A stretch of DNA of 39,620 bases from an uncultured Clostridia bacterium (GTDB taxonomy: Bacteria; Bacillota; Clostridia; TANB77; CAG-508): contig CASSLW010000005.1 in the NCBI GenBank assembly GCA_949443285.1, forward strand, positions 83,588 through 123,207, written 5' to 3'. The translations under genes and the position numbers were made by a program. Position 1 is the first letter of the stretch. Each line of letters opens with the position of its first letter. Below the pieces are notes generated by a model. It had not been told where the DNA came from, did not search any database, and worked only from the letters and a program-made list of their open reading frames with translations. This document shows positions 1-8,574 of the stretch, in pieces.

Positions 1-434
1 TAGTCTGTTTCGTCTGTTGCTATTGTTTTAAAGTTTGTTCCGCTAAATGTTACTAGTCCTGTTCTTGCTGTTATTATATTGGTTAATGACGTGATATCAC
101 TATATCCACATATTATTTTTGGATTATTTTTTATTAGTTCATAGTCTAAATATTCAAATGTTGTGTTTGAATTTTCTCCACCTTTTGCACACCATATCAT
201 CTTAACGTTTGAGTTTTTGAACATTTCGTTTATGTCTTCTGCTTTTTCTTTTGCAGTACTGCTATATCCATTTGTGTTTGAGTAGAAGTTTTTTGAAAAT
301 TTTACTTTAAATCCTTCTCTTTCTACTTTTTCTTTTGCTTTTTTTATTTCTTCTATGTTGTCTCCTATTATTGGGTTCGATGGCGCTACTACTCCTATTG
401 TGTCTCCTTTTCTTAGTTTTTCTGGGATTATCAT
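1..434 (-). CDS. LD-carboxypeptidase/MccF-like peptidase S66 (C-terminal part cut by window edge)
   Basis: The minus-strand reading frame opens at ATG 432-434 and runs off position 1, so only about 144 N-terminal residues are visible. They begin MIIPEKLRKGDTIGVVAPSN, the usual start of peptidase family S66 (LdcA/MccF), which cleaves L,D bonds in recycled murein tetrapeptides or inactivates microcin C-type peptides. The segment ICGYSDITSL carries the GYSD nucleophile elbow, where Ser is the catalytic residue in this family. The Glu and His of the Ser-Glu-His triad would lie beyond the edge. An AGGAGG ribosome site sits just upstream of the ATG. The family is clear; substrate (murein or microcin) cannot be decided. 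Confidence 0.88.
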   Translation of the reverse strand, partial: MIIPEKLRKGDTIGVVAPSNPIIGDNIEEIKKAKEKVEREGFKVKFSKNFYSNTNGYSSTAKEKAEDINEMFKNSNVKMIWCAKGGENSNTTFEYLDYELIKNNPKIICGYSDITSLTNIITARTGLVTFSGTNFKTIATDETD

Positions 435-462
435 TTTGGCCTCCTTTTTGTTTTCTATATGT

Positions 463-491
463 TTTATATATTTTTTCTTTTTAATTGTCAA
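463..491 (-). promoter_or_regulatory. Sigma-A-type promoter for the S66 peptidase gene
   Basis: On the minus strand, TTGACA (486-491) and TATAAA (463-468) are separated by 17 bases, about 30 bases upstream of the start codon. Confidence 0.65.
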
Positions 492-511
492 GTATATATA
501 AGTCATAAAAA

Positions 512-534
512 ACTAGCAAGAATTACTTGCTAGT
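512..534 (-). terminator. Rho-independent terminator of the M41-like gene
   Basis: Perfect 9-bp stem ACTAGCAAG/CTTGCTAGT (512-520 and 526-534) with a 5-base loop. On the minus strand it is followed by a T run (complement of 507-511). It lies 18 bases past the stop codon of the gene ending at 552. Confidence 0.8.
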
Positions 535-551
535 TCATTTTTTAGAGTTTC

Positions 552-1166
552 TTAATCTAGTTCCAAAGGTTCTAATTCTTCCAGTGTTAGCGTTCCATCA
601 TATAGAGCTTGTGCTTCTTCTCCAAGTAGTATCTTTCTGAGCAATAATGCTTCTGCTATTATTTCAAGCTTCTCCTTATTTTCTGAAATTGCTTTTTTTA
701 CTTCTTGTCCTGCTTTACGAAAGAGCTCTATAGTTTTTTCTTCTTTCTCTTCCTTGCTATTGATGTATGGGCAACATTTTTCAATATATTCTTCTGCTAT
801 GTCAACAGCTTTTATGAAATCACCTTTCCAAAATACAGGCTCAAATCCCATCTGTTCTGATGCAATCTTTCCTGCTACAGCATATGCTATTCTCTCTATA
901 TAATATCTTTCATTCTTAGTAATACTTTCTTCAATAAAGTCAGAATAGTTTACCCCCCAATGTTCTTTTGTAGGAACAATTGTTATAACTATTATTGGCA
1001 TATAGTCCATCCGCAGTGCTTTGTTCACTATAAAGTGGCCCGCCTCATGAAATGCAGTTTCTCTTAGTTCTTGTTCTGTCCGAATTACTGGTTTAAAGTC
1101 GTCAGTGTAGTTTCCAAAAATGTTTTCTTCAATCCACATATTAATTACGTTCGTACCTTGGTTCAT
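552..1166 (-). CDS. Stand-alone FtsH/M41-like zinc metalloprotease domain protein
   Basis: 204 residues. TAFHEAGHFIV holds an HExxH zinc site (residues 40-44) in the HEAGH form typical of the FtsH protease domain. About 70 residues later, the segment GDFIKAVDIAEEY (Asp116) fits the place of the third zinc ligand in FtsH, where the family has a D-x-x-x-A-T/x-x-I-A pattern. There is no AAA+ ATPase module and no membrane segment, so this is only the peptidase half of FtsH plus a charged helical tail. The start at 1166 has a GGAG ribosome site about 7 bases upstream and a consensus promoter. It is monocistronic, with its own terminator, next to a stand-alone Clp-N-like gene. The fold is inferred; target, and whether a separate ATPase feeds it, are unknown. 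Confidence 0.65.
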   Translation of the reverse strand: MNQGTNVINMWIEENIFGNYTDDFKPVIRTEQELRETAFHEAGHFIVNKALRMDYMPIIVITIVPTKEHWGVNYSDFIEESITKNERYYIERIAYAVAGKIASEQMGFEPVFWKGDFIKAVDIAEEYIEKCCPYINSKEEKEEKTIELFRKAGQEVKKAISENKEKLEIIAEALLLRKILLGEEAQALYDGTLTLEELEPLELD

Positions 1167-1198
1167 AAAAATCTCCTTTCATAACCTTATGTATAGGC

Positions 1199-1227
1199 AT
1201 TATATTACGGTTTACATATATTGTCAA
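1199..1227 (-). promoter_or_regulatory. Consensus sigma-A promoter for the M41-like gene
   Basis: Minus strand: TTGACA (1222-1227), a 17-base spacer and TATAAT (1199-1204). Both hexamers are exact consensus. Confidence 0.8.
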
Positions 1228-1278
1228 GTTATAATTGTTTTATATTATCTCAAAGGCAATAGCAATTATAGCATAAAA

Positions 1279-1304
1279 AAACCAGTAAGAATTCTTACTG
1301 GTTT
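1279..1304 (-). terminator. Rho-independent terminator of the Clp-N-like gene
   Basis: A perfect 26-base palindrome centred between 1291 and 1292 (arms 1279-1291 and 1292-1304, containing AAACCAGTAAGAA), flanked by A6 that becomes a T run on the minus strand. It lies 20 bases beyond the stop of the gene ending at 1324. Confidence 0.8.
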
Positions 1305-1323
1305 CGAGTTTTTCAAATGTAGT

Positions 1324-1905
1324 TTAATTATAGCCATATTCGCAATCAATTGGTTCTTCCAAAAATCCCTCTGATGTATAATTGTCTTCGGAAAAATATG
1401 CTAGTATTTTACCATTCGCAATGTCTTCAACATCATATACATCTAGCATTTCCCAAATAGGATTATTGCATTGGACTATTGCAATTGTTAACACTTCTTC
1501 ATCAACTAAGTCTTTTCCTATTCTTTTTGCAATTTCTTTTGCAGATAAGAAAACTTCTTGTATAGTTGTTGTCCTGGAATTTCTATCCCCTTTAGTGTAC
1601 TCTTCGGTTTCTAAGATATCTATTCCAGCTTCAATTCTTGCTAATAATATCATATAGCAATAATCTTCTTCATCTTCTTCAAATATACAATTTTCTAACT
1701 CGCTTTTATCAATGTAGCATGAAAATAGTCCCTCATTGTACATATATTGAGATATTAGTGTAGTCGTTTCTTCTATCATAATAAATAATAGAAATTCAGA
1801 TGTTACATTGTACCTTTCATATTTTTTGTAATACCGCTCTACCGCTCTTTCAAGCATCTCACGAACCCATTCATTGCACCTAATGTTAGTTCTTTGGCTT
1901 TGCAT
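1324..1905 (-). CDS. Clp N-terminal-domain-like protein without ATPase modules
   Basis: 193 acidic residues, no membrane segment. Two stretches look like the repeated Clp-N (Clp R) helical motif. Residues ~12-70 contain a VTSEFLLFIMIEE segment in the place of the family 'V-T-E-H-L-L-L-A-L-L' helix, and residues ~120-165 have AKEIAKRIGKDLVDEEVLTIAIV followed by a short helix and VYDVEDI. In ClpA/ClpC this domain binds adaptors and substrates; here it stands alone without Walker motifs. It has its own consensus promoter with an inverted repeat around it and its own terminator. It neighbours a lone M41-like protease domain. The similarity is by eye and could be convergent helical pattern, so the function is unknown. 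Confidence 0.5.
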   Translation of the reverse strand: MQSQRTNIRCNEWVREMLERAVERYYKKYERYNVTSEFLLFIMIEETTTLISQYMYNEGLFSCYIDKSELENCIFEEDEEDYCYMILLARIEAGIDILETEEYTKGDRNSRTTTIQEVFLSAKEIAKRIGKDLVDEEVLTIAIVQCNNPIWEMLDVYDVEDIANGKILAYFSEDNYTSEGFLEEPIDCEYGYN

Positions 1906-1927
1906 AAAGAGTCCTCTCTTTCTACTT

Positions 1928-1968
1928 TTGACATAATGTATTATATATTAGTTTTTGTTTTATGTCAA
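1928..1968 (-). promoter_or_regulatory. Consensus promoter inside a 9-bp inverted repeat (possible operator)
   Basis: Minus strand: TTGACA (1963-1968), 17-base spacer, TATAAT (1940-1945), exact consensus. The -35 box is part of TTGACATAA on the minus strand (1960-1968), and its perfect inverted partner lies at 1928-1936, covering the likely transcription start. A repressor could use this dyad; that is inference. Confidence 0.65.
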
Positions 1969-2001
1969 GTGTATTTAGAAAGTTGTTTTACCTTTATCAG
2001 T

Positions 2002-2841
2002 TTACTTTAATTCGATTAAAGCTGTACACAATCCATATCCTTCTTTTTCAACTCTAAAAGAATGAACTAAGTTCGAATTACAAACACTGCAAATACCACT
2101 GTCTATTATATTTTCTTGTTTTATTCCTGCTTTTTCCAATATAATTTTATTTATTAGAACTGTATCTATATTCCATTTGGAGTTAGGAATTTTTTCTTCA
2201 ATTATTTCATCTAAATTGCCTAAATCTTGAAACTCCTTCTCAAATAGTTCCTTTACATCTATATCTACCTCAAAATGGCATTTTCTAATACTTGGACAAA
2301 TACAGCAAATTATATCTTTTGGATTACATCCAAATTCATTTTTCATTTTTTGCACTGTCTTTACAGATATCCTTTGCAAAGTCCCTTTCCATCCAGAGTG
2401 TGTGTTTCCAATAACTTTCTTTACTGGGTCAAAAAACAATAATAATATACAATCTGCATTTGTTGTTGCAAGCATTATGTTTTTGCTTTTTGTAATCATT
2501 CCATCTGTTTTGACATATTGCTCTAAATTAAAATCTGGCTTATCTAAGTTTATTTTCTCTGTTATTATCTTTACCTCATCTGTATGGTCTTGGTTTGTTT
2601 TTACTAAATGTATATGGTTTGAACCAATTGCACTGCTTAACTTTTCGTAATCATCCATAGCTTTATCATATTCTTGCTTTGGCAATGGCTGTTTATTCGC
2701 TCTCGCAGTTCTATAATTTCTGTCTATTCCTAAGCTATAAGCATGATTTATATAATCTTTATATTCCAATAATCTTTTAAATTGCAAGAATTCAATTCCA
2801 TCTTTCTTTACATGAATAACATTTTCATTTGACAAATCCAT
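2002..2841 (-). CDS. pgeF: Multicopper-oxidase-like laccase-domain protein PgeF/YfiH (purine nucleoside phosphorylase type)
   Basis: 279 residues. Family PF02578: members cleave purine nucleosides or adenosine with phosphate, and the E. coli protein was linked to peptidoglycan precursor editing. Visible signatures are NADCILLLFF (metal Cys), THSGWKGT (His in the HxGW motif), CPSIRKCHFEVD and a C-terminal SFRVEKEGYG. The start is the ATG at 2841, which has AAGGAGA 8 bases upstream. A longer frame to 2976 exists but runs backwards through the palindromic repeat and the end of addB, so I reject it. About 70 residues of charged N-terminal sequence precede the core. It follows addB, where addA is often found in relatives. 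Confidence 0.85.
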   Translation of the reverse strand: MDLSNENVIHVKKDGIEFLQFKRLLEYKDYINHAYSLGIDRNYRTARANKQPLPKQEYDKAMDDYEKLSSAIGSNHIHLVKTNQDHTDEVKIITEKINLDKPDFNLEQYVKTDGMITKSKNIMLATTNADCILLLFFDPVKKVIGNTHSGWKGTLQRISVKTVQKMKNEFGCNPKDIICCICPSIRKCHFEVDIDVKELFEKEFQDLGNLDEIIEEKIPNSKWNIDTVLINKIILEKAGIKQENIIDSGICSVCNSNLVHSFRVEKEGYGLCTALIELK

Positions 2842-2891
2842 ACTCTCTCTCCTTTTTTGAAACTTTTTGAGACAGGACCAAAAAGTTTTAT

Positions 2892-2944
2892 AGATGTGTC
2901 CCCAGTGGACAAAAATGTCCATTAGGAAACGTCCCCAGTGGACA
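2892..2944 (-). repeat. GGGGACG-core palindromic repeat, TGTCCA stem type, overlapping the end of addB
   Basis: Two direct copies of GTCCCCAGTGGACA (2898-2911 and 2931-2944) with an inverted TGTCC between them. Read on the minus strand it is TGTCCAnTGGGGACGTTTC, then TGGACA, T5, TGTCCA and GGGACACATCT. The same ~50-base layout recurs at 8464-8516 on the plus strand with only a few changes. Its 5' half codes the last five residues and the stop codon of addB. Confidence 0.8.
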
Positions 2945-5900
2945 TACAAATTGCATGATATTTGCAATATGTACATGGTGTTTTTCCCTTTTTGTTATAC
3001 GGTTCTATGTCGATTTTTCCACTTAGTATTTCTTTTCCTATGTCTTTTATTGTTTTGTAAATATAGTCTTGCAGCTCTTTAAATTCTTCTTGTGTTACTC
3101 CATTTGTCCACTTTTTGTTAATTTCCCCTGATGCTGTTAGTGCTGCTGGTACTAGTTTTGAGCTTCCTGTTTTTAGTGTGTTGTCGTGCATTTTTATTAT
3201 TTTTACGTCTGCTACGATTAGCCCCTTCATTTTGAAGTTTTTTCTGATTAGTTCTTCTATTTCTTCTTCGGTAATTTTCTTTTCTGCTTTTACCATTTGC
3301 TCTAGTAGTGAAAAATAAAATATTCCTGCTGGTATCATGTCTGTTTGCTTACATATTGCGTCTGTGTATGTCAACAGCTGGATTTGTAGCCCTGCGTATA
3401 CTTCGTCTAAATCGATGTTTTTTGCTGATGATTTGTAGTCTATTATTCTTAGGTATTTTCCGTTTTCGTTGTTTGCAGTGTCTATTCTGTCTATCTTTCC
3501 TGTTATTTCAATCTTTTTGCCATTTTCTAGTTCTAATATGATTGGCTTATATTTTCCTTTTTCACTAAATTCTACTTCTGTTCCTTCTATGCTGAAGTCA
3601 CTATATATTATTGTTTGTATGATGTATTTTAGTGCTTTTGATACTATCTTTTTTAGTCTTCTTACTAGCACTTTGTATTTTGCGGTTGCTGTGAATACAA
3701 AGTTTTTGCTTAAACTTAGGTTCTCGTCAATTATTTTTGATACGATTTTTGCAATTTGTTCTTCCTCTAGTTCTGCTAGGTTCAATCCTTCTTCATTTAC
3801 TTGGTCAAAGAATTGGTCAATTGTCTCGTGCATAAATGAACCTGTGTTAAAGCTTTGTACTCTTAGTGTTTCTCTCTCTTTTAGGTTTAGTCCATATTCT
3901 AGGTAATACGAAAATGGACAATTTCTGTATCTTTCTAGTCTTGATACGCTTGTGTTTAATGTGTTTCCATATAGTTTGTCAATATTTTCTTGTGATATTT
4001 CTTTTGGCTTGTTTGTGTATTTTAGTGCTTCTAAGTCTTCTTTTAGTTTATTATTCCACTCAATTTCATTTTTATAATAGTTGTAAATTACATACCAAAT
4101 ATCGTCTATTTTTTCTTTGTTTTTTAGTTTTGCTATGTTTTCTATTAATTCTTCATATGTAATTGTATTGTTGACTATTTCATAGTTTTTATTTATTACG
4201 TCACTTTTTTCTTCTAGATTAGGAAATATTCTTTTTATTTTATTTAGTAATATTGATGGTCTTTGTGTTTTTCCTTCACTGTCTGATGATGTATATGATA
4301 AATATAGCTTTGTTTCTGCTGTTGTAAATGCTTTATATATGTTAAAGTTATCTTCATATAAATTCTCTATTGCACCTTTTGCAAGTTCGATGTTGTGCTC
4401 TTTCAAATTTTCTCTGTCTGCATCATTTAAAAATCCCTCGTCTTTATTTACGCTTGGAAAAACTCCGTCATTTAAGCCTATTATAAATACAACTTGTACT
4501 TTGTGGCTTCTTGACCTTTCTACATCTCCAAATATTACTTGGTCTTGTGTTCCTGGAATTTTTCCAAGTCCACTGTTTTTTAGACCTATTTTTAGAATTT
4601 TGCTATATCTGTCTATTGTCATTTTGTCATTTTTAAATATAGTTATAATTTCGTCTAAAATATTTATTATAATTTGATAACTCATTTTGTATTCATTTGC
4701 TAAGTCTATTAGGTTAATTTCTTCTAGTTCCTGTATCTTTTTTAGTACTTTTTCTTCTATATTTTCTTGCGTGATAAATTGATATAATGCTTTTGTAATC
4801 CCTGTTGCTGTTCTTTCTTTCTTGATTTCTTCTTGCAATTTCAATAATGGATTTATTATTGATTTTCTTAGTTCGTTTAGCCTTTCAACTTCTTGTTTTT
4901 TATTTTCGTTATCTAATTCATATACGAAATCTTTTTTCCACTTATTTTGCTTTATTCCCCATTTGTTGCAGTAATTTTCTAGTTTAAATATTTCGTCATT
5001 TTCTATATTGCAAAATCCTAGTTTTATATAGCTAAACACCGCTTCATTTGCAAAATTTTTATTTAAAACTTCTAGTGTTGCTAATATGTATTGAATTATT
5101 ATATTTTGGTTCAAATCTCTTTTTTCGTCTATAAACACTGGTATATCATATTGATTGAAAATCGCCCTTACTAATGATGAATATGTCTCTATATTTTTTG
5201 TAATAATTGCGATATCTTTGTACCTTAAATTTTTTTCCCTTACTAATGTATTAATTTTTTTAGCCACGTTCTCTATCTCTAAATATTCATTTTTAGCCAA
5301 AAACAGCTCAACATTTTCCACATTTTTCTCATATCTTGTGGATTTTATGTTGTAAATGTTTTCACTTAAATGTTTTAATTCTTCTGTTTTAAACCTATGT
5401 ATTTTCTCTAAATTTACCGGTTTTTCTATCTTTAAATCATTTTCTTCTACTAAGTTTAGCAACTTTCTAACTGTTATTTTATTTGAATAATATATATCTT
5501 GGTCTGGATTTGTATTGGTTTCTAAATCATCTACGCAAACCGTTATATTTACCTGTTTTGCTTGCTTTATAAGCTCTTTTATAACTTCATATTCCTGCTT
5601 TGTAAAACCAGCAAACTCATCTATATATATTATGCTGTTTTTTGCAATATCAGTATTCTCTAAATTATTTGCTAACATATCCAGTAAATCTGTCTCATCA
5701 ATGTAATTATTTGCAATTTTCTCCTCAAACTTCTCATAAATTAGCGCCATATCTGCTAACTTAGTTCGTAAATATGTATCTTCATTTTGGCTTGCTTCTT
5801 CTTTCAAAGTCTCTACATCTATTTTATGTTTTTTAAACTCTGTAATAGCCCTCATACTTAAATCTATATTCTCATCAGTTTTACCTAAAAACTTCAAGTC

Positions 5901-6206
5901 AGACTTATACTGACTTAAAATTGAATATATCAACATAGCCTTTCCGCATTTAGAAAGACTACTCTTATTACTTCCCCCAACTTCGCTTAAAACTCTATAT
6001 GCCATTCTACTTAAAGTAATAACCTCTGCATTCATAATCGCCTTGGTATTTATAGCCTCCATTAGCTTTTGCTCCGCTGTAAATGAAAATTGCTCTGGTG
6101 TTATCACATAAATCTTTTTCTCTTTTTCAATTAAACTTGCTATCTCAGAAAAACAGTAGCTACTCTTACCGCTACCAGGTTTTCCATATATAATTCTTAG
6201 CGCCAT
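2922..6206 (-). CDS. addB: ATP-dependent helicase/deoxyribonuclease subunit B
   Basis: 1094 residues, close to the usual AddB length. AddAB processes DNA double-strand ends for RecA and is the Gram-positive counterpart of RecBCD. The N-terminus has the P-loop GKPGSGKSSY (8-17). The middle has the helicase-like QVVFIIGLNDGVFPS. The C-terminal nuclease domain has GKIDRID and IIDYKSS followed by LQLLTYTDA-type residues. The iron-sulfur cluster cysteines are RNCPFSYYLEYG upstream and CTYCKYHAIC at the end. The start has AAAGGAG 9 bases upstream. The last residues, MSTGDVS-stop, are encoded by a palindromic repeat inserted at the 3' end, so the native tail has been replaced just after the last cluster Cys. 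addA is not adjacent: pgeF follows instead. Confidence 0.93.
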   Translation of the reverse strand: MALRIIYGKPGSGKSSYCFSEIASLIEKEKKIYVITPEQFSFTAEQKLMEAINTKAIMNAEVITLSRMAYRVLSEVGGSNKSSLSKCGKAMLIYSILSQYKSDLKFLGKTDENIDLSMRAITEFKKHKIDVETLKEEASQNEDTYLRTKLADMALIYEKFEEKIANNYIDETDLLDMLANNLENTDIAKNSIIYIDEFAGFTKQEYEVIKELIKQAKQVNITVCVDDLETNTNPDQDIYYSNKITVRKLLNLVEENDLKIEKPVNLEKIHRFKTEELKHLSENIYNIKSTRYEKNVENVELFLAKNEYLEIENVAKKINTLVREKNLRYKDIAIITKNIETYSSLVRAIFNQYDIPVFIDEKRDLNQNIIIQYILATLEVLNKNFANEAVFSYIKLGFCNIENDEIFKLENYCNKWGIKQNKWKKDFVYELDNENKKQEVERLNELRKSIINPLLKLQEEIKKERTATGITKALYQFITQENIEEKVLKKIQELEEINLIDLANEYKMSYQIIINILDEIITIFKNDKMTIDRYSKILKIGLKNSGLGKIPGTQDQVIFGDVERSRSHKVQVVFIIGLNDGVFPSVNKDEGFLNDADRENLKEHNIELAKGAIENLYEDNFNIYKAFTTAETKLYLSYTSSDSEGKTQRPSILLNKIKRIFPNLEEKSDVINKNYEIVNNTITYEELIENIAKLKNKEKIDDIWYVIYNYYKNEIEWNNKLKEDLEALKYTNKPKEISQENIDKLYGNTLNTSVSRLERYRNCPFSYYLEYGLNLKERETLRVQSFNTGSFMHETIDQFFDQVNEEGLNLAELEEEQIAKIVSKIIDENLSLSKNFVFTATAKYKVLVRRLKKIVSKALKYIIQTIIYSDFSIEGTEVEFSEKGKYKPIILELENGKKIEITGKIDRIDTANNENGKYLRIIDYKSSAKNIDLDEVYAGLQIQLLTYTDAICKQTDMIPAGIFYFSLLEQMVKAEKKITEEEIEELIRKNFKMKGLIVADVKIIKMHDNTLKTGSSKLVPAALTASGEINKKWTNGVTQEEFKELQDYIYKTIKDIGKEILSGKIDIEPYNKKGKTPCTYCKYHAICMSTGDVS

Positions 6207-6221
6207 TTCGCTACTCCTTTC

Positions 6222-8438
6222 TTATCTCCTGCCACAAGGGACGGACCTCTTTGGCAGATTTCTGCCATTGGGGACGGTCCTTTTTGGCAGGAGTATGCCA
6301 AAGAGGTCCGTCCCCTGTGGCAGGCTTAGAATGCTCCACCGCCACCGCCGTGAGCCTCCACCGCCAGAAAATCCTCCGCCTCCTGAGAAGCCTCCTCCTC
6401 CGCCGCTTGAGAATCCACCGCCTGAGCTTCCTGATGATGACATTACTTTTCCTAGTGTTTCGTTATATGTTCTTAAAAATCTTCTGTCTAGGCTTGCGTA
6501 CATATAGAATGTGCTATAGTCTGATGTTATTATGTCTAATAGTTCTTCGTTTGCTAATAGATTTTCTAAGTCGTCATCTAAATTTAGTCCTTTTATTCTT
6601 TTTATTATCTTTTTTGATATTCCAAAGCTTACTGCATATGCTAAATATTTTTCCCATAGTGTTACTTGCTCTATGTCTCTTTCGTCTAGCAATGTGTTTT
6701 CTAGTTTGTATTTTAGTGTGTTTAGTTTGCTGTAATCTCCTATTAGGTTTGCATTGTTTTTTAACATTAGGTTATCTGTTAGTATTAGTATTGTTGCAAT
6801 ACATATTAAGAATTCGTCTACTACTAAGTAACTTCCTTTTGTTACTATTCCTGTTATTACCATTATTATTCCAAAAAGTACTAGTAAGCTTATTGTTGTT
6901 GTTACTATTTTTTGTCCTGATACTCTTTGGACTGCTTTGTTCAAACTATGTCTTATCATAATTATTACATTCAAAAATATGCTTATTAAACCTATTGCTA
7001 ATGGCCAAATGCATATTAGCATCATAAAGATTGGTGCTTGTGTTTCGAACATATTTAGTCCATTGTACCCTATATGTTTTATTATAACAATTACTGCTAT
7101 TATGAATAAGAACATATTGAATACTCGTAATACTTTTGGTACACTTTGCTTGTTTGCTCCTAGTCTTGCCATATTGCTTTCAACTAGTTTATTTAGCTCT
7201 TTGAATTTTGTACTTGCTTCTTTTTCCTTTGGCATCTCTTTTAATCTATCAGATAACTCTACTGAATCTTTTTTATCAAATACCCAATCATAGACATATT
7301 TTTGTATACTGTCCATTTCTTGTTCTTTTTCTGAAACTTTTTCTATTTGATATAAGTACCTTCCGCCTTTTAATTTATCTCTAATTTCTAATTTTATATT
7401 TCCTTTGTCTATTAAGTTTAATATTTCTGCTATGATGTCTCTTGCGAGTATATTTCTGCTTCCTTGGATACATCCAGCCATTATTGCATTATATTTTTCA
7501 AATAAATAATCTTCTTCTATATTTTCTACCATATATTTTTTGTCTTTTTCATATACCAATAGCAGAATAATCCAATATACTAGTAGACAAATTCCCATAA
7601 TTATAACATTTCTTGTAAATGCCTGCTTTTGTTCCTTATGCTCAATAATATCTCCTTCATTTTCATGCACTATTCCTATTGCATCTATTCCTGATTTCTT
7701 TGTTGAATTTGGTATATTGGAATTATCAAACAAAACCCTTGCTGCAACATATTCTCCTGCCTGTACATTTCTCACTTTAAAATTTGCGTGAGTGTTTGAT
7801 ATTATTTCTGATTTTCCGTTATATGGTCCATGTCCCCATACTTTTATTTCTGATTGATTTGTTGGTATGTAAATATCTATATTTAGCTTATTTATTGCGC
7901 ATTCCCAATCTCCACCTATAAAATTATAGTATAATTCTGCTGTGTCGTTGTGACTTACACATAGATTTTTTATTGTGTAATTTATTTTAAAAGTTTTAGT
8001 TTCATTTTGTGATGGTGAATACACCTTAACTTTGTATATTTGTGATGTATTTTCTACTGTATAAATTCCGTCTTGCCCATTTCTTCCGTATGATACATTG
8101 TCGTATTCAATTCCACCACTTCCCGCTAGTTTACTTACACTGTCCACAATTATTCCAGAACCTGTGTATAAGTTGTTATTTATTTTGTTGTTTTTTATTA
8201 TATCTGCATATTGGCTGTCTGTTTTGTTGTATGGAACTGTTATATAAATTCCGTTATACTCCCCATTAAACTTATATGTAAGTGTCTGTTCTACTGCTAC
8301 TGACCCATCTTGGTTTACTGTTGCTTGTATGTCCATATTTTCAATGTGGTAGCTTTTTGCTTCTACTTTGTTTTGTATAAATATTATTCCTATTGCTACT
8401 ATTATTATTAACATTAGTTTCTTTATTTTATTTCTCAT
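6222..8438 (-). CDS. DUF2207 family membrane protein, C-terminus frameshifted into a repeat
   Basis: 738 residues. A signal peptide/first membrane helix (1-27) is followed by an extracellular beta-rich domain (~28-270), a membrane helix (~275-295), a cytoplasmic region, a cluster of about four helices (~450-580), then a low-complexity Gly/Ser/Phe tail. This order is that of DUF2207 proteins, whose function is unknown. The tail normally ends in a run of Gly then AF-stop. Here the frame shifts at 6350: removing one base there gives GSGGGGGAF and a stop at 6326-6328. As it stands, the frame continues through the palindromic repeats and ends at 6222 with an Arg-rich tail. The start at 8438 has AAGGAGAA upstream, directly next to another repeat. 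Confidence 0.8.
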   Translation of the reverse strand: MRNKIKKLMLIIIVAIGIIFIQNKVEAKSYHIENMDIQATVNQDGSVAVEQTLTYKFNGEYNGIYITVPYNKTDSQYADIIKNNKINNNLYTGSGIIVDSVSKLAGSGGIEYDNVSYGRNGQDGIYTVENTSQIYKVKVYSPSQNETKTFKINYTIKNLCVSHNDTAELYYNFIGGDWECAINKLNIDIYIPTNQSEIKVWGHGPYNGKSEIISNTHANFKVRNVQAGEYVAARVLFDNSNIPNSTKKSGIDAIGIVHENEGDIIEHKEQKQAFTRNVIIMGICLLVYWIILLLVYEKDKKYMVENIEEDYLFEKYNAIMAGCIQGSRNILARDIIAEILNLIDKGNIKLEIRDKLKGGRYLYQIEKVSEKEQEMDSIQKYVYDWVFDKKDSVELSDRLKEMPKEKEASTKFKELNKLVESNMARLGANKQSVPKVLRVFNMFLFIIAVIVIIKHIGYNGLNMFETQAPIFMMLICIWPLAIGLISIFLNVIIMIRHSLNKAVQRVSGQKIVTTTISLLVLFGIIMVITGIVTKGSYLVVDEFLICIATILILTDNLMLKNNANLIGDYSKLNTLKYKLENTLLDERDIEQVTLWEKYLAYAVSFGISKKIIKRIKGLNLDDDLENLLANEELLDIITSDYSTFYMYASLDRRFLRTYNETLGKVMSSSGSSGGGFSSGGGGGFSGGGGFSGGGGSRRWRWSILSLPQGTDLFGILLPKRTVPNGRNLPKRSVPCGRR
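6229..6323. repeat. Cluster of three GGGGACGG-core palindromes, CTGCCA stem type
   Basis: Three 28-29 base units: 6229-6257 and 6262-6290 in plus orientation, 6296-6323 inverted. Each starts CTGCCA, has the core GGGACGG and ends TGGCAG, so each is a hairpin. Units one and three are inverted copies with one difference, so the block can also fold as one large hairpin. It lies between addB and the DUF2207 gene and is read through by the frameshifted end of the latter. Confidence 0.85.
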
Positions 8439-8463
8439 TTGAATTCTCCTTCCGTGTCCATTG

Positions 8464-8516
8464 TGTCCATTGGGGACGTTTCTTTTTGGACATTTTTGTC
8501 CACCTGGGACACATCT
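8464..8516 (+). repeat. GGGGACG-core palindromic repeat, TGTCCA stem type
   Basis: TGTCCATTGGGGACGTTTC, then TTTTTGGACA, T5, TGTCCACC and GGGACACATCT. It aligns along its whole length with 2892-2944 read on the minus strand. It lies upstream of the ribosome site of the DUF2207 gene and just downstream of ogg. Confidence 0.8.
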
Positions 8517-8527
8517 CTTTCATAAAT

Positions 8528-8560
8528 CGATGTTTTTTTGCTCCGTCCCCAAAAACATCG
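8528..8560 (-). repeat. GGGGACGG-core palindromic repeat, CGATGTTT stem type
   Basis: A 33-base hairpin whose ends are CGATGTTTTT and AAAAACATCG around CTCCGTCCCC (the core on the minus strand). It is identical, base for base, to 29144-29176, 20.6 kb away. It starts 15 bases past the ogg stop and could act as its terminator, but the distant copy is not in a terminator position. Confidence 0.8.
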
Positions 8561-8574
8561 TCCCCAAAAACTTC

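Noticed and set aside
2842..2976. N-terminal extension of pgeF
   Set aside because: The extension is a translation of the palindromic repeat and overlaps addB; AAGGAGA points to the ATG at 2841.
6251..6961. Long plus-strand frame starting in the repeats
   Set aside because: It is the antisense of the DUF2207 gene and begins in the palindromes; no ribosome site.
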